Below, piece by piece: positions 53,236-64,000 of a DNA stretch of 64,000 nucleotides (its first letter is position 1; each line of letters opens with the position of its first letter). Below the pieces are notes generated by a model. It had not been told where the DNA came from, made no database searches, and was given only the letters and a program-made list of their open reading frames with translations. Source of the DNA: Achatina immaculata (lineage: Eukaryota; Mollusca; Gastropoda; Stylommatophora; Achatinidae). Position numbers and translations under genes: made by a program. The stretch lies in assembly GCA_009760885.1 (NCBI GenBank), contig CM019721.1:17284196-17348195 (forward strand). Reading direction: 5' to 3'.

Positions 53236-54475
53236 TTTTTTTTTTTTTTTTTCAGACTCAGTGAGTGATCTGTCAAGACCTTGCACTGTGCAACTTAGAA
53301 AACTCTTTCGAGTGACCGTTGTTGCTGTCATCATGTGGTAATATGTGTTTAGGTGTGTGGTTTCTTAACCCTTTGCGTTTTTCTTTCTTTGTTTGTCTTT
53401 GGATTTTTTTTTTTTTTTTTTTTTTTTTATTTTTTTATTATTATTATTTTTATTTTTTTATTTTTTTTTTTTATTTATTTTTTTTTTTTTTATAAATAAT
53501 GTATAAAAATTGCCTAATTTGTGGGATTTCCTGTGTACTCTTTTTCTCCCTTTCACTCTCTCTCTCTCTCCCATCATTGTCTTCCTCTCTGGTGATGTAC
53601 ATTTGTTTGGCAAAGGCCTTCTCTTTCACTCATGGGATGTACATGGGTTTTTAACTTAAATTTTATCCTCTCTTGCTCTCTCTTTCTCTCTCTCTCTTTC
53701 AGTCCATTATTTTGCCAGATCTTTGTTGAAACATCCCCAAGAACGTGACAGGACTAAACGTGCAGAAATCAAAACGAGCTCTGTTTCTACACGTCCACAC
53801 CAAGTACCTGAACTCTGCGAGCAGAGCTATTAACTTGGTGTGTATGTCCGCCTGTGTTTTAGGGATTGTATTCAACATTATGGCTTTGTAGATGTCTGCT
53901 TGTTGTGCCGTGTGTGTTTCTATTGTGTTCTGTATTGTTTTTACTGTGGTTGCTACTGTTTTGCATTCGTAGAAAATGTGTTCTTCTGTTTCTAGTGCGT
54001 TTCCCCTGCATAGGTGACATCGTCTCATGTTTCTTTGTGTTTTGCTGTGTGTCGTGGGCGTCATACTGTATATGAGTCTGAAAGTGATTTCTCTGGCTTT
54101 TGGTGTGATATTTTTGAGATGGAGGTTTTGGAATGTATCAGTATAGTCTAGTATGGGGTATCTACGTCCCCTTTTGATCCTAAGGTGTAATGGTGGTGCT
54201 TGATTTCTGACCAAATGCTTGTATATGCGGCTTGTTTTACATTGGGTGAGCGTTTCGTGTCCTTGAATTGCTTGTATGCATTTCCTGTAGAAGGGTGGTA
54301 GTGTGCCAAAGTAGTGTGCCTGCGAGTTGTTTGGTGGGACTAAATTGGTTAGTCTCAGTCCTATGTAGTAGTGAGCTAGCGGGTGTTGGTTTGGGTGTTT
54401 GATGATGCGGCCTACATGGCTGATTCTGAGTGCTCGTATTTTTGTCTGTATTTCTTGCAAGGCAATCTCAGACAA
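53230..54475 (-). mobile_element. 5'-truncated Tx1 LINE with poly(A) tail and AGACAA target duplication
   Basis: Body 53,236-54,469 (1,234 bp) is bracketed by agacaa (53,230-53,235 and 54,470-54,475). The uninterrupted target is seen at 44,611. The minus-strand 3' end carries a pure A tail (plus strand T18 at 53,236). The 3' UTR contains T-rich and TC-rich low-complexity DNA. Confidence 0.93.
53699..54469 (-). pseudogene. Tx1 ORF2 C-terminal part (open to its stop)
   Basis: The frame contains RALRISHVGRIIKHPNQHPL, AHYYIGLRLTNLVPPNNSQA, ITPKAREITFRLIYSMTPTT, the Cys/His cluster CHLCRGNALETEEHIFYEC (C-x2-C-x9-H-x4-C) and LAEFRYLVWTCRNRARFDFC. It is open for the whole inserted length. RT catalytic motifs are absent because of 5' truncation. 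The N-terminal 30 codons of the track frame come from flanking DNA. It shows what the C-terminus of the Tx1 copies looked like before their frameshifts. Confidence 0.85.
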
Positions 54476-54875
54476 ACCTTTAGAAATGATCCCTAAAAGT
54501 ATGATCTTAAAGTTACAAGTCGTCCACAAGGGGTCACTAAAACCATGTGTTATTCTCATTATATACTATAAAAATTAGAATGTGCTTCAAATAATTTAAT
54601 TTTATTTTCCAAATTTTATATTAATATACCATTTTATTAAGTTTTTAGATGTAATATTCCTAGCTTGTGATTCTTGTGTTAAAGTTTTTTTCAGCCTGTG
54701 TATAACTGTAGTAATAATCTGCAAGGAATCTAATTATTATTAGGAGTTTAGGGAGATAAGCTAGAGAGCAAAGTGCATTTTAGAAATTGATATGGGAGAT
54801 AACTACATACTGGAAGCCACGTGTTCGTATGTAGATGACTATACCTTGATATCATTCAATATTCATGGTGCTTTC
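54476..54875. other. AT-rich spacer of array unit 2
   Basis: Copy of 44,617-45,015, essentially identical. Confidence 0.7.
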
Positions 54876-54982
54876 CTTTTTTTTTTCTTTTTCTTTTTTG
54901 TGTTTCAGACTCAATGAGTGGTCTGTCAGGAAACTGGACTGTGCAACTTTGAAAACTCTGTTTGTCGCTGACATCATGTGAC

Positions 54983-54985
<3 letters not shown>

Positions 54986-55065
<80 letters not shown>
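54986..55065. repeat. (GT)n microsatellite
   Basis: About 40 GT units. Confidence 0.98.
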
Positions 55066-55068
<3 letters not shown>

Positions 55069-55179
55069 CTTTTAAATTAGTTAATTAATTTTAAAATTTG
55101 TTTTCCAAAAAAAAAAACAGTTTGATATTATTTTCCTTTCTATATCTCATGTAATACTTTCTTCCGGGACTTTCTCTCC

Positions 55180-55215
<36 letters not shown>

Positions 55216-55350
55216 AAACACTCATACACGCTGTCTCTTTCTCTTCCTCTCCCATACTTCCTCTCACTCTGGAGATGTACATGAATGTGTTTTGGCATTG
55301 CCTTCTCCTTCTCTCTGCGGATGTACATGAAGCCTTGCTATTTTTTTAAG

Positions 55351-55381
<31 letters not shown>

Positions 55382-55444
55382 CCTCTCTCTCTCTCTTTTT
55401 TTTCTTTCTTTCTCTCTCTCTCTCATTCTTCCTCTCTCTCTCTT

Positions 55445-55476
<32 letters not shown>

Positions 55477-55591
55477 CCTCTCTCTCTCTCACTTTCTTCC
55501 TATCTCTCTCTCTCTCTCTCTGCCAGTCCATGCTTTTACTTATTCTTTGTTGAAACAGTCCTAAGAAAGTGGCCTGAATAAAGGTGTAGAA

Positions 55592-58330
55592 TTAGAAACG
55601 AGCTCTGTTTCTGCACGTCCACACCAAGAACCTGAACTCTGCGAGCAGGCCCAGTAGCTTGCTGTGTGTGTCCGGCTGAGTTATAGGGATAATGTTTAGC
55701 ATGATAGCTTTGTATATGTCTATCTTTTGTGCTGTGTGTGTTTCTATTATGTTCTGTAGTGTTGCTATACTAGGTTGAAATATATAGTGCACTCATAAAA
55801 TATATGTTATTCTGTTTCTTGTATGTTGTTCCTGCATAGTTTGCATGGTGCTGTCTGTTTGAATCTTTGTGCTTCTCTCTGTGTGATGGGTGTCATGTTG
55901 TAAATAAGCCGATATGTATTTTCTCTGGCCTTGGGTGTGATATTCTTAAAATGGAGGTTTGTGAAGGTTTCTTTAAAGTCGAAGAGTACGTATCTCCGAC
56001 CTCTTTTGATCTTGAGATGTAGTGGGGGTGTTTGGTTTCTGATTAAATGTTTGTAGATGTAATTTGTTTTATGGTGTATGAGTGCTTCGTTTCGGTGGAT
56101 GGCTTGAATGCAGGTTTTGTAGAAGGGTGGCGGTGTACCAAAATGGCGTGGCTGTGAGTTGTTTGGTGGGACCAGTCCGAGTCCCATGTAGTAGTGAGCT
56201 AGTGCGTGATGTTTCGGTGTCTGATGATGCCGCCCACGTGACTGATCCTAGAAGGTTCCATAGATTGTTGTGTCTTGTCTGATCTTCTCTGGAAGTGGTT
56301 CCAGAGTTAGTGTGTACAGTAAAGGAGAGAGGGGGCAGCCCCGTCTCACAGATCTAGTTAGTCCGAAAGTCTCTGTAAGCGTGTGGTTTACTAAGACTTT
56401 GCTCTCAGGTTTGGAGTAGAGAATCTGAATCCATTCTCTAAAGTAATTCCTTATGCTGCAATGAAGTAATGTCTTGTGTAAGTACTGGTGTAATATTCTA
56501 TCAAAGGCTTTCTCCTGATCTAGGGAAAGAATTGACGACTGGCAGTTTTTCTGGTGTGTGTAGTGTATGATATCTCGTATGAAATGTGTGTGTGTGTGTT
56601 GATGTATGTTTATGTTTTCTACACTACATTGTTGGTCTTTGTGTATGAGTTTGTGCATAAATGGTTTGAGTTTGTTGGTAAGGTCTTTAGTAAGTACGTT
56701 GTAGTCTATGTTCAGCAGAGATATGGCTCTGTAGCTTTTTAGTTGTGTCTTGATTGGGTTGTCTTTGGGTATGAGTGTGATAGATTGAGGCTAGGTGGTA
56801 GTTCTTTACGGTCAAAGGTTTCTGCAAAGACATGTAAGAGGAGAGGACATAAGATAGGAAAGAAATGTTTTCAGAACTCTACTGTAAGGCCATCTGGTCC
56901 TGGTGACTTGTCTTTTTTGCATTCCTTGTACTGCTTGTGTTAAGTTTCCCTGTGTTAGTGGTGTATCGAGTGTATGTCTGTCGGTGTCACACAGTTTGTG
57001 TGTGTGTGTGCACTGCATGTATGTCCTGTATGTGTGTTTCTGTTTTCTCCTCAGTGTATAGGTTTTTTAATATTTTCTGAACACATGCGCTATGTTTTGT
57101 ATGTCTGTTTGTCTATATCTAGGTCTATTATCTCGCCCATTTGTCTGCTGCGTTGAATGTTTTGTTCTATTCTTAAGTACTGCTTAGTGAAGGTTTCTTG
57201 GGTGATAGTGTTGAGTCTAGTCCTCAGTAGTGCGCCCTGAAATCTGTGTTGTCTGTGTTTATCTAGTTCTTCTTGTAGTGTGAGTAGATGTGGTGAGTTT
57301 TTGTCTATCTGCTTTGTTAGTCTGATTGCTTCTTCAATTATTTTCTCCTGTCTCAGTTTTTCTCTGTGTATCTGGGTTGAGAGTGTCTGCGCTCTATCCT
57401 CTGCTCCTAAGTATCTCCCAATGGTGCTGAATGTTGTGTGCCGGTATGTTGTCTGTGAAAGTGTGGATAAGCTTTGTTATGTTATCTACAAAATGTTTGT
57501 TTCGGAGAAGTGTATTGTTAAACTTCCAATGTGGTGATCGTTTGAATGGTCTGTTTGTGTGTGTCGCGTTTAGTGTTGTGACTATTGCTTTATGGTCTGT
57601 GAACTGTAAGGTTCTAGTGAGATGTCTGGTTTGTGTTATATGATGCGTCGAAGGTACATAAATTCTGTCTAGCTTGGTAGATCTACAGTGGGAGTTGTTC
57701 TTGTGTGTGGTGTCTCTGCCTTGTGGGAGTGTGTGTGTGTCCACTAAACTGTGTGCATCTATTACGTCTTGTAGTATCTCTAGTTGGTTTTTATCTTCTC
57801 TGCATGTTCTAACAATCTGAGCTCTAACTTGACCTCCTATAATATCTGCGTCTGATAGAACACAGTTAAAATCTCTCTCTCCCCTCTGCCCAATATGATA
57901 TTGTGTCCTTTATACATTCGAGTGTGTAAAGAGTCTAAATCTTCATAGAATAATGGTTGATGAATGCAGTTGGGTGGAGCATGTATGTTGACTATAGTGT
58001 ATGTTTGTGTATTGTTCGTTACCTCAACTATAGCTACTTTCCCTCTACTGTCTCTGTTTGTTCTAGCAAACTCCTATCTATGTAACGTCTGTATGATTGC
58101 TACTCCAGACCCTGAGTTTTGTTTGGCTAGGATGAAACATGAGTGTCTAAGGCCTAACTGTGTGGTGATTTGTGCTGCGTGCCAATCTGTTTGTATATTT
58201 GTATATTTCTTGTATAAGAATGAAATCAGGTTTGTGTGTTAGTATCAGTGAGACAATATAGTGTAGTTTCCTACGGACGCCTCTAATATTAACACTAAGT
58301 ATTTTAATGTCTAAAATGAAAAAAAAGAAA
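55592..58330 (-). pseudogene. Tx1-clade ORF2, unit 2
   Basis: Content as in unit 1: endonuclease (58,330-57,390; DIKILSVNIRGV, LDRIYVPSTH, FTDHKAIVTT), RT motifs A and B (56,248-56,658: DQEKAFDRILHQ, RGCPLSPLLYTLTLEPL), motif C deleted, and the C-terminal region (55,807-56,187, 55,592-55,792). The 136-codon RT frame is open here. Confidence 0.83.
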
Positions 58331-58364
58331 ATGATCTGTTTAGACAATTGAAAGGAAATAAAAA

Positions 58365-58582
58365 GTATTATTTTTTTTACATAAGTTCTGGTTGTCTTGC
58401 TAATCGCTAGGGTGCTTTGTCGTAGTATTGCCTCGAAATATAGTCCAAGGTGGTATTTTTTGGTTGTCATGGTCTGTAACCAAAAAATACCACCTTGGAC
58501 TATATTTCGAGGCAATACTACGACGCAGCACCCTAGCGATTAGCAAGACAACCAGAACTTATGTAAAAAAAATAATAATTTT
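58365..58582. repeat. Inverted duplication, unit 2
   Basis: Copy of 48,481-48,690, with the same two arm mismatches. Confidence 0.93.
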
Positions 58583-58593
58583 TTTTGGGTTGT

Positions 58594-58883
58594 CATGGTC
58601 TGTAGGCCGGCTAGCGTAGTGGTTAGAGCACTCGTGTAGCAACCAAATGGTAGAGGGTTCGAATCCCCAGCTGAGCGGGATCTTTTTTCCGACCAATACG
58701 GCCCCGAGGTCGACCCAGCCTCGTAAAATGGGTACCAGAGAAAATCTGGGAAGTAAAGGCAGCGAGGAAAGGAACTGGTCACCCTACCTCATACGCTGAT
58801 GACCCAGCATAATGAGGTCTCTAACGCTTCACCCCCTACGGCATTTGCTATGGGACTATCTTTACTTTTTTACATGGTCTGTA
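58594..58883 (+). repeat. SINE S3, unit 2
   Basis: Body 58,605-58,872 with the same catggtctgta repeats, so it was copied with the unit and not inserted a second time. Confidence 0.93.
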
Positions 58884-58993
58884 AGGTGCCTTATGGTGCG
58901 TCCGCACGGTACTCGACAAGGATGTCGATGAGCAGTTGGTTGTCGTCGTCCGGGTCATAGTCTGCTGTCTGTAGCGCCCAAGATGGCGGGCCG

Positions 58994-59969
58994 TCAGCTG
59001 TTGATTGTGAGTGGAGAGTGTTGTGCCTCGTCTCCACTGTTGTCTCGAAGAGGTTGTTGAGGCCAGATGACCTCTCTTGTTTTTGTGGGTTGTTTCTTCG
59101 GTGTACAGGTTGGTGGATCTGTAGTTGCTGGTGTTGGAGGAGATCGTACAGGTAATCTTCTTTTCCTGGAAAAGTCCACTAGCTGTAAGGTGTCCCTGGC
59201 GGCCTCTGAGGGAGGGTCTTGGTCAGCTGAAGCTGGGACCTCAACTGTGGAAGGTCTTTCTGGCTCAGGTGGCTGATCTGCTTGTCGTATTGTTTGTCTA
59301 ACTGCGGCTTTCGGTGCCGGTGTCTGCTTCCGTGGGCATTTGCTGGCCCAATGGGTATTGTTCTGACATATCGGACACGCCGGTTTTCGGCCTTGTAGTG
59401 TGATGAAGATCTTATGTTCTTTCGTTCCCGCCGTATTTGTGATATACGTGTAGTGTGGCACCTCCACTTTCGGGTGGCATAGAAACGACCATTTCTCATA
59501 AGCCTTCTCCGCTCGTGAGGTCTCTGCCTCCTCATCGCCAGTCAGTCAGGAAGGTAGCAAGTCTTTTTACCATTTCAGGTTTGGCATTGGGTGATACCCA
59601 GTGCAGGGTACCCTTTATTCTCTCTTTGTCCATGTGCTCTATCATGACATGGAGTTTCATGTCGTCGGGGAGAAATGATTTCCCGTGTAGGGACCTGTAG
59701 TAGATAACATGTGCGACTTGTGTCAAGGTGGCGAACCACTTGAACTTGTTTTCGAATCTGCTCAATGTTACAACGCCATTCGGCCCCACACCGACCGGTC
59801 CAGCCAGGATGCTGTATATATAGCCATACGAAACCTTACTTGCATTCGGCCCTCCCGTTGTAATGACAAGTGTCCCGGGTGGGTGGTATTGCCCTCCTTT
59901 CATATCATCCATCTCGTTGTAAACGAACTTTTTTGGGTGCGTCCATTGTTGAGGATTTTGAAAATGCAC
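58994..59969 (-). pseudogene. Tx1-clade ORF1 (CCHC), unit 2
   Basis: Identical in content and frame break to 49,107-50,082 (offset 9,887). Confidence 0.85.
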
Positions 59970-59977
59970 TACAGAGC

Positions 59978-60019
59978 GCAGAACTACACTTTGATCTTAG
60001 CCAAAGGGCCGAGAAGCGA
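59978..60019 (-). ncRNA. U2 snRNA 5'-end fragment, unit 2
   Basis: Identical to 50,091-50,132. Confidence 0.85.
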
Positions 60020-60720
60020 GACAGATAGAAGAAACAGCCCATGATAGAAATAAATGGAGAGCCCTTGCTGATGCCTAAAGAAAGCGAGGACGCACAATGA
60101 GGGACACTGGATTACATCAATATCAGTGGGACTTTTCTTCCCGAGTTGTTGTGAACAAACAAGGGCAAAATATTATGTTTTATAATGTCTCTAGTTGATT
60201 CGTGTCGTCTCTGCATGTTCCAACTATCTGAACTCTAACTTGATCTTCTATGATGCCTGCGTCTGACAATACACAGCTAAAATCTCCTCCTAGTATAATG
60301 TTGTGTCCTCTATACGTACGAGTGAATAGAGAGCCCACGTCCTCATAGAACATTGGATGATGCTTATGGTTAGGTGGAGCGTGTATGTTGACTATGATGT
60401 ATGTGTATGTATCGTTCGTCGCCTCTACTATGGCTATTCTCCCTCTACTATCTCTATTCTAACAATCTCTCAACTGTCTGATGTCTGTACTATTGCTACT
60501 CCCGACCATAAATTTTGTATGGCTAAGCTAAAACATGAGAATCTAAGGCTTAACTATGTAATGATTTGTTGTGCATGTCTGTCTGTGTGTGTATTTGTTC
60601 CTGGATGAGGATGAAATCTGGTTTGTGTGTTTGTATTAAAGAGACAACTTGGTGTAATTTTGTACGTATGCCTGTGATACTTAAGTTTAAAATTATAATT
60701 TCGTTATTTATTTTTAAAGC
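60020..60720 (-). pseudogene. LINE bit and Tx1-B endonuclease part, unit 3
   Basis: Copy of 50,133-50,830 with small deletions (one t near 60,598, two near 60,716). Confidence 0.8.
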
Positions 60721-60897
60721 AAATAATGAAACATGTTGAATTTAACAATTGAAAAAGAGATGGTATGCATACGTATAATCCAGAATGATGTTGGCTTTCC
60801 TTGGTTGTGAGTCCTCGAAATGAATAACACAAATAATCGACGTGGATGAAAGTTTCACAGCGGTTCTTGTTCATCAATTATTAAGTGAGGCTCCTGG

Positions 60898-61942
60898 TCA
60901 TCTGAGTGACCTTCCGCTGCCTGCTGGGTCCAAGAGGATGGTACTCACGTGAGCTGTGTTTGCCTCTTCTGGGTGTGGTTTTTTCGTTTCCGGGTCTATC
61001 CTTGGAGGCTGGTTTTCCGGAACCTTACTGCCTGTCACCCTTTTCCGTGGGGTGCACAGTGACTTGTTGGTTTTTGCTGGATCTGTAGCGGTTATTGGGT
61101 GCCGTCTGTTCTTCCTGTTTTCTACCAGCTTGTAACCGTCGTCGATAGGCTCTGGAGCTGGCTCGTGATCTTGTTCAACGTTGATTGTGTGTGTGTTTGT
61201 GGCGGGGGGGGGGGGGGGGAAAGGGAGGTCTTTCTTCATCTTTGTCTGCCACTTGCTGGGCGTGTTTATCTTTTGCACCGTCTGTTAATGCTGGTTTCGT
61301 TTTCTCTGGGCAATTTGTTAGCCTAGTGAAAGTCCTCACCGCATGTTGGACTTGGTGTTGTTGTGACCCGTAGTGTCGCTGCGATTTTCAGCTCCTTTGC
61401 GCCGCTATGGTTCCTTATGACTGTGAAATGTGGCACCTCCACTTTGAGCCTGCATAGGAAGCTCCATTTGTCGGAGGCTTTTTCTACACGCGAGACTTCT
61501 GCCTCTTCGTCGCCTGTCAGGAACACGACGAGTCTTTTGGCCATGTGCGTCTTGGTCGTCTGGGGTAACCAGTGTAGCGTTCCCTTAAAGCGTTCTTTGT
61601 CAAGGTGCTCGATTGTAATCGTCAGCTTACCGTCCTCGAGTTTCAGTGTTCTGCCGTGTAGCGAACTGTAGCGGGTGATGTTGACCACCTGCTTCAGTGT
61701 GACGAACCACTTTATTTTGGTTTCGTATCTAACTGAGAGTAGCTACTCCGTTCATCCCAAGCCCCGCTGGCCCGGCTAAAATGCTGTACATGTACGCATG
61801 GGGTATTTTTGTGGCATTAGCCCCGCTGACAGTAATGACCAGCGTTCAGGGGTGCCGGTACTGGCCGCCATCCAAATCCTCCTCCTTCTCCTCCTCCTCT
61901 TCCTCCTTCTCCTCGATGAAGGCTTTCGCCTTTGCCTATTCC
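60898..61942 (-). pseudogene. Tx1-clade ORF1, subfamily B, unit 3
   Basis: Third copy; differs mainly by G-run length near 61,205 (longer than the others) and a 6-bp shorter TCC tract near 61,900. Confidence 0.85.
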
Positions 61943-63133
61943 TGGCATTTTTTCACCTTTTGTTGTTAGCAAAAAATTGAAACTACACTAGCTTTCGGTG
62001 TCAAGGTTTTATCAGATCAAAAAGCTACTTCCTGTCTCCGTCCCATATTCCCGCATTGGGAACCTCTGCAGTGTTAAATGTTAGATAGCTGCTGAAAGCA
62101 GAATACTTGATTAATAAATGAGTTGTGTTAACTGTTAAAATTTTAGAGGTTGCTTTGGTGAAAGTATAGCAGTATATTGAATGTTAGGATGTAAGATAGA
62201 TAAGTCATCTGAGAATTGTAAAAATTAATATAAAATGAGTTATCTCCTAAAGTAATTAGATGTTTGTGAGTAGAGTCTATCTGCTTTGTCTCGGGTTGCA
62301 CGAGGGTCACGTTTAAGGTATGACAGGAAAAAGGTCAGGTGAAAGAGAAATCATATGACTGAGGGACAGTTGTGTTTTGTATATGGTCTGAGATAGACGT
62401 ATATTAATCTGTTAGAAATTATGTTGTTTAGTGAAATAGAGATAGAATAGAGTGTATTAGGATGTTCTGATGGCGACAATAGTCTGCCGGGAACATATAT
62501 TATATCATGGAGATGTCCAGTCTTGTGTCCATGGGTTTTGTTGATGCCTTTGTCGTTCTCGTCATATCGCTCATCGTCACCCCGTGCATCATTAAAGTTG
62601 CTGCGTCTGTATTACTATTTCCACTGAGAGAGAGAATGAACCTGGGAGCAAGTAAGTCTGTGAGGTGAATAACAAAATAGACGCAGAACAACGTAAAGTA
62701 GTCGTAGATTAAATGAGATAAAACATTGACAGTTAACACCACTTGTCGTTGTAAACAGAAAGAACAGTATTCCAGTGGACAATAGTGGAAATTTACAGAG
62801 AGATGAGCAACAAGTTTACATTCTACACATGTAGAATCAGCCGAGTAAACTGCTTAAAAAGCACTCACTCCCCACTAAGATAAGCCATGTGACCAATCAT
62901 GACATTTTGATTAAGAGAAACCACTCAGATCGCCACTTCCTCCTCCAAATCCCCGCTAAGGGAAGAGAGGAACGATCCTCAATGGACCTTAGGATCATCA
63001 CAAGAGCAATGATGATCCCAGGACCAGCTTCACGCTCAGAGGAAGTGGCTCGACCTCGTCATCGTGGTTTGGTTGCCGTGCAGATTTGCGCGACGTCTCG
63101 GCAAGACAAACCTTTAGAAATGATCCCTAAAAG
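61943..63133. other. Unit spacer P, copy 3
   Basis: The most diverged of the three (changes around 62,420-62,720, a short deletion near 62,727). Ends at aaag where LINE B is inserted. Confidence 0.75.
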
Positions 63134-64000
63134 TCATTCATTCCTTTGCATGTCCCTTGCGGAACTTTGCCTCCCAAACAGCACTCCTGTAGTCCTCTCG
63201 GTTGTGAGCAAGATGGCCTGCTGCTGCTGCATCCATTTCCAGATCATCAACGATGTCTTGCAGCCATCTTCGTTTCGGTCTTCCTCTCTTTCTTTTTCCC
63301 ATTATGTATCCTTCCAATACGGTCTTCTCTAAATTATCATGACGTTTAATGTGGCCAAAATATTTAAGTTTTCTCTCTTTAATCCTCTTTACTAGCCAGC
63401 CTTCTTCAATATTAAGCTCTTGCAGTATAGATATATTTGTTTTTTTTTGTGTCCACGATATTTGGAGAACTCTTCTATAGCATTTACTTTCAAAGGCATT
63501 TATGTGCTTCTCAGCTGTTTTGTTAAGTGTCCAGGTCTCACAGGCATATGTTGCGATGGGAAAGATGCATGCCCTTAAAAATCTTATTTTTGTGGTTCTG
63601 TCTGCTCCTCTCCACAGATTCTTTATTTGTTTTACTTTCTGAAGAGCAATAGATGTCCTCCTTTTAATTTCCCTCATTGTATCTCCATTATTAGTTAGTA
63701 GTGATCCAAGATATTCAAAACTCTCCACTTCTTCCAGTTTTTCCTCATTGATACATATTTCAGTTGTCTTGTTTGTTTTGTCAGTTGTCATCACTTTAGT
63801 TTTCTTTGCATTAAGATAGAGGTTCTGCTCTTCGCTGTTCTTGCGGACTGACATAATTAGTTTTTCCATTCCTTCTTGTGTTGTGGACAGCAATACTGTG
63901 TCATCAGCATATCTAATCTCTGGTATTTCATAACCTCCAACTGTTATGGCATCGTAATATTCTTTGTCTACATCTTCTCTAACATTCCTCATTATATTTT
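63134..64000 (-). pseudogene. LINE family B: RT motif C to C-terminus, runs off the window
   Basis: An open minus-strand frame of 284 codons: EIRYADDTVLLSTTQEGMEK (motif C, YADD), NLYLNAKKTKVMTTDKTNKT, ESFEYLGSLLTNNGDTMREI, FPIATYACETWTLNKTAEKH (thumb), CYRRVLQISWTQKKTNISIL, LKYFGHIKRHDNLEKTVLEG and KRKRGRPKRRWLQDIVDDLE. There are no stops in 855 nt, so this is the youngest LINE of the window. It is the master for the short copies at 14,833, 25,166, 30,055, 35,936 and 37,392. The minus-strand 3' end has a short (AATG)n tail. The 5' part and its target duplication lie beyond the right edge, so whether the whole element is intact is unknown. Confidence 0.88.

Larger units (their letters stand above)
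54876..59977 (-). mobile_element. Tx1-clade LINE, subfamily A, unit 2
   Basis: Second copy of 45,016-50,090, with the same SINE, inverted duplication, RT deletion and U2 fusion. Differences are mostly in simple-repeat lengths and scattered single bases (for example near 57,670-57,760). Confidence 0.85.

Overview
This is animal nuclear DNA. It has spliced exons with GT..AG borders, tRNA-derived SINEs, APE-type LINEs, Penelope-like, mariner and hAT elements, and many micro- and minisatellites. The mix of Penelope-like elements, Tx1-clade LINEs, L2/CR1-type LINEs with an esterase ORF1, and LINEs ending in tetranucleotide repeats fits a lophotrochozoan, perhaps a mollusc. That is inference from style; nothing in the window names the species.

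Two host genes are visible, both embedded in transposon debris. (1) The last three coding exons of a VCP-lysine methyltransferase (VCPKMT/METTL21D) lie on the + strand at 7,473-7,677, 8,144-8,263 and 11,559-11,663, in consistent phase with good splice sites. The introns hold LINE fragments and a foldback/TIR element. (2) Two internal exons of the peroxisomal biogenesis factor PEX19 lie on the - strand at 34,241-34,373 and 32,492-32,637; the second carries a frame break.

From 1 to 40.5 kb the window is a patchwork of old repeats: a LINE fragment and a Penelope fragment (1-2.2 kb), an open RNase H reading frame (3.96-4.93 kb), a TA-flanked mariner (12.28-13.59 kb), two unrelated 34-bp minisatellites (13.6 and 16.4 kb), a hAT remnant (19.2-19.8 kb), a long but frameshifted Penelope-like element with GIY-YIG endonuclease (20.4-23.1 kb), a nearly full-length L2/CR1-like LINE (about 25.6-31.6 kb) with a younger LINE nested in its RT, a second antisense copy of that LINE (34.4-35.7 kb), and several dispersed short repeats.

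From 40.5 kb to the end the window is dominated by Tx1-clade LINEs on the - strand. They lie in a tandem segmental duplication with a period of about 8.62 kb; the second period is stretched to about 9.88 kb by a 1,234-bp Tx1 insertion with its own target-site duplication. Each unit holds a Tx1 element whose 5' end is fused to the first ~40 nt of U2 snRNA, a 99-bp inverted duplication, a SINE with 11-bp target duplications, and the ORF1/endonuclease half of a second Tx1 subfamily. The array ends where another LINE has inserted (63,134).

The observations most worth following are the U2-snRNA/Tx1 fusion inside a recent tandem array, the four hammerhead-ribozyme-like relics near Penelope-type sequence, and the open RNase H frame.
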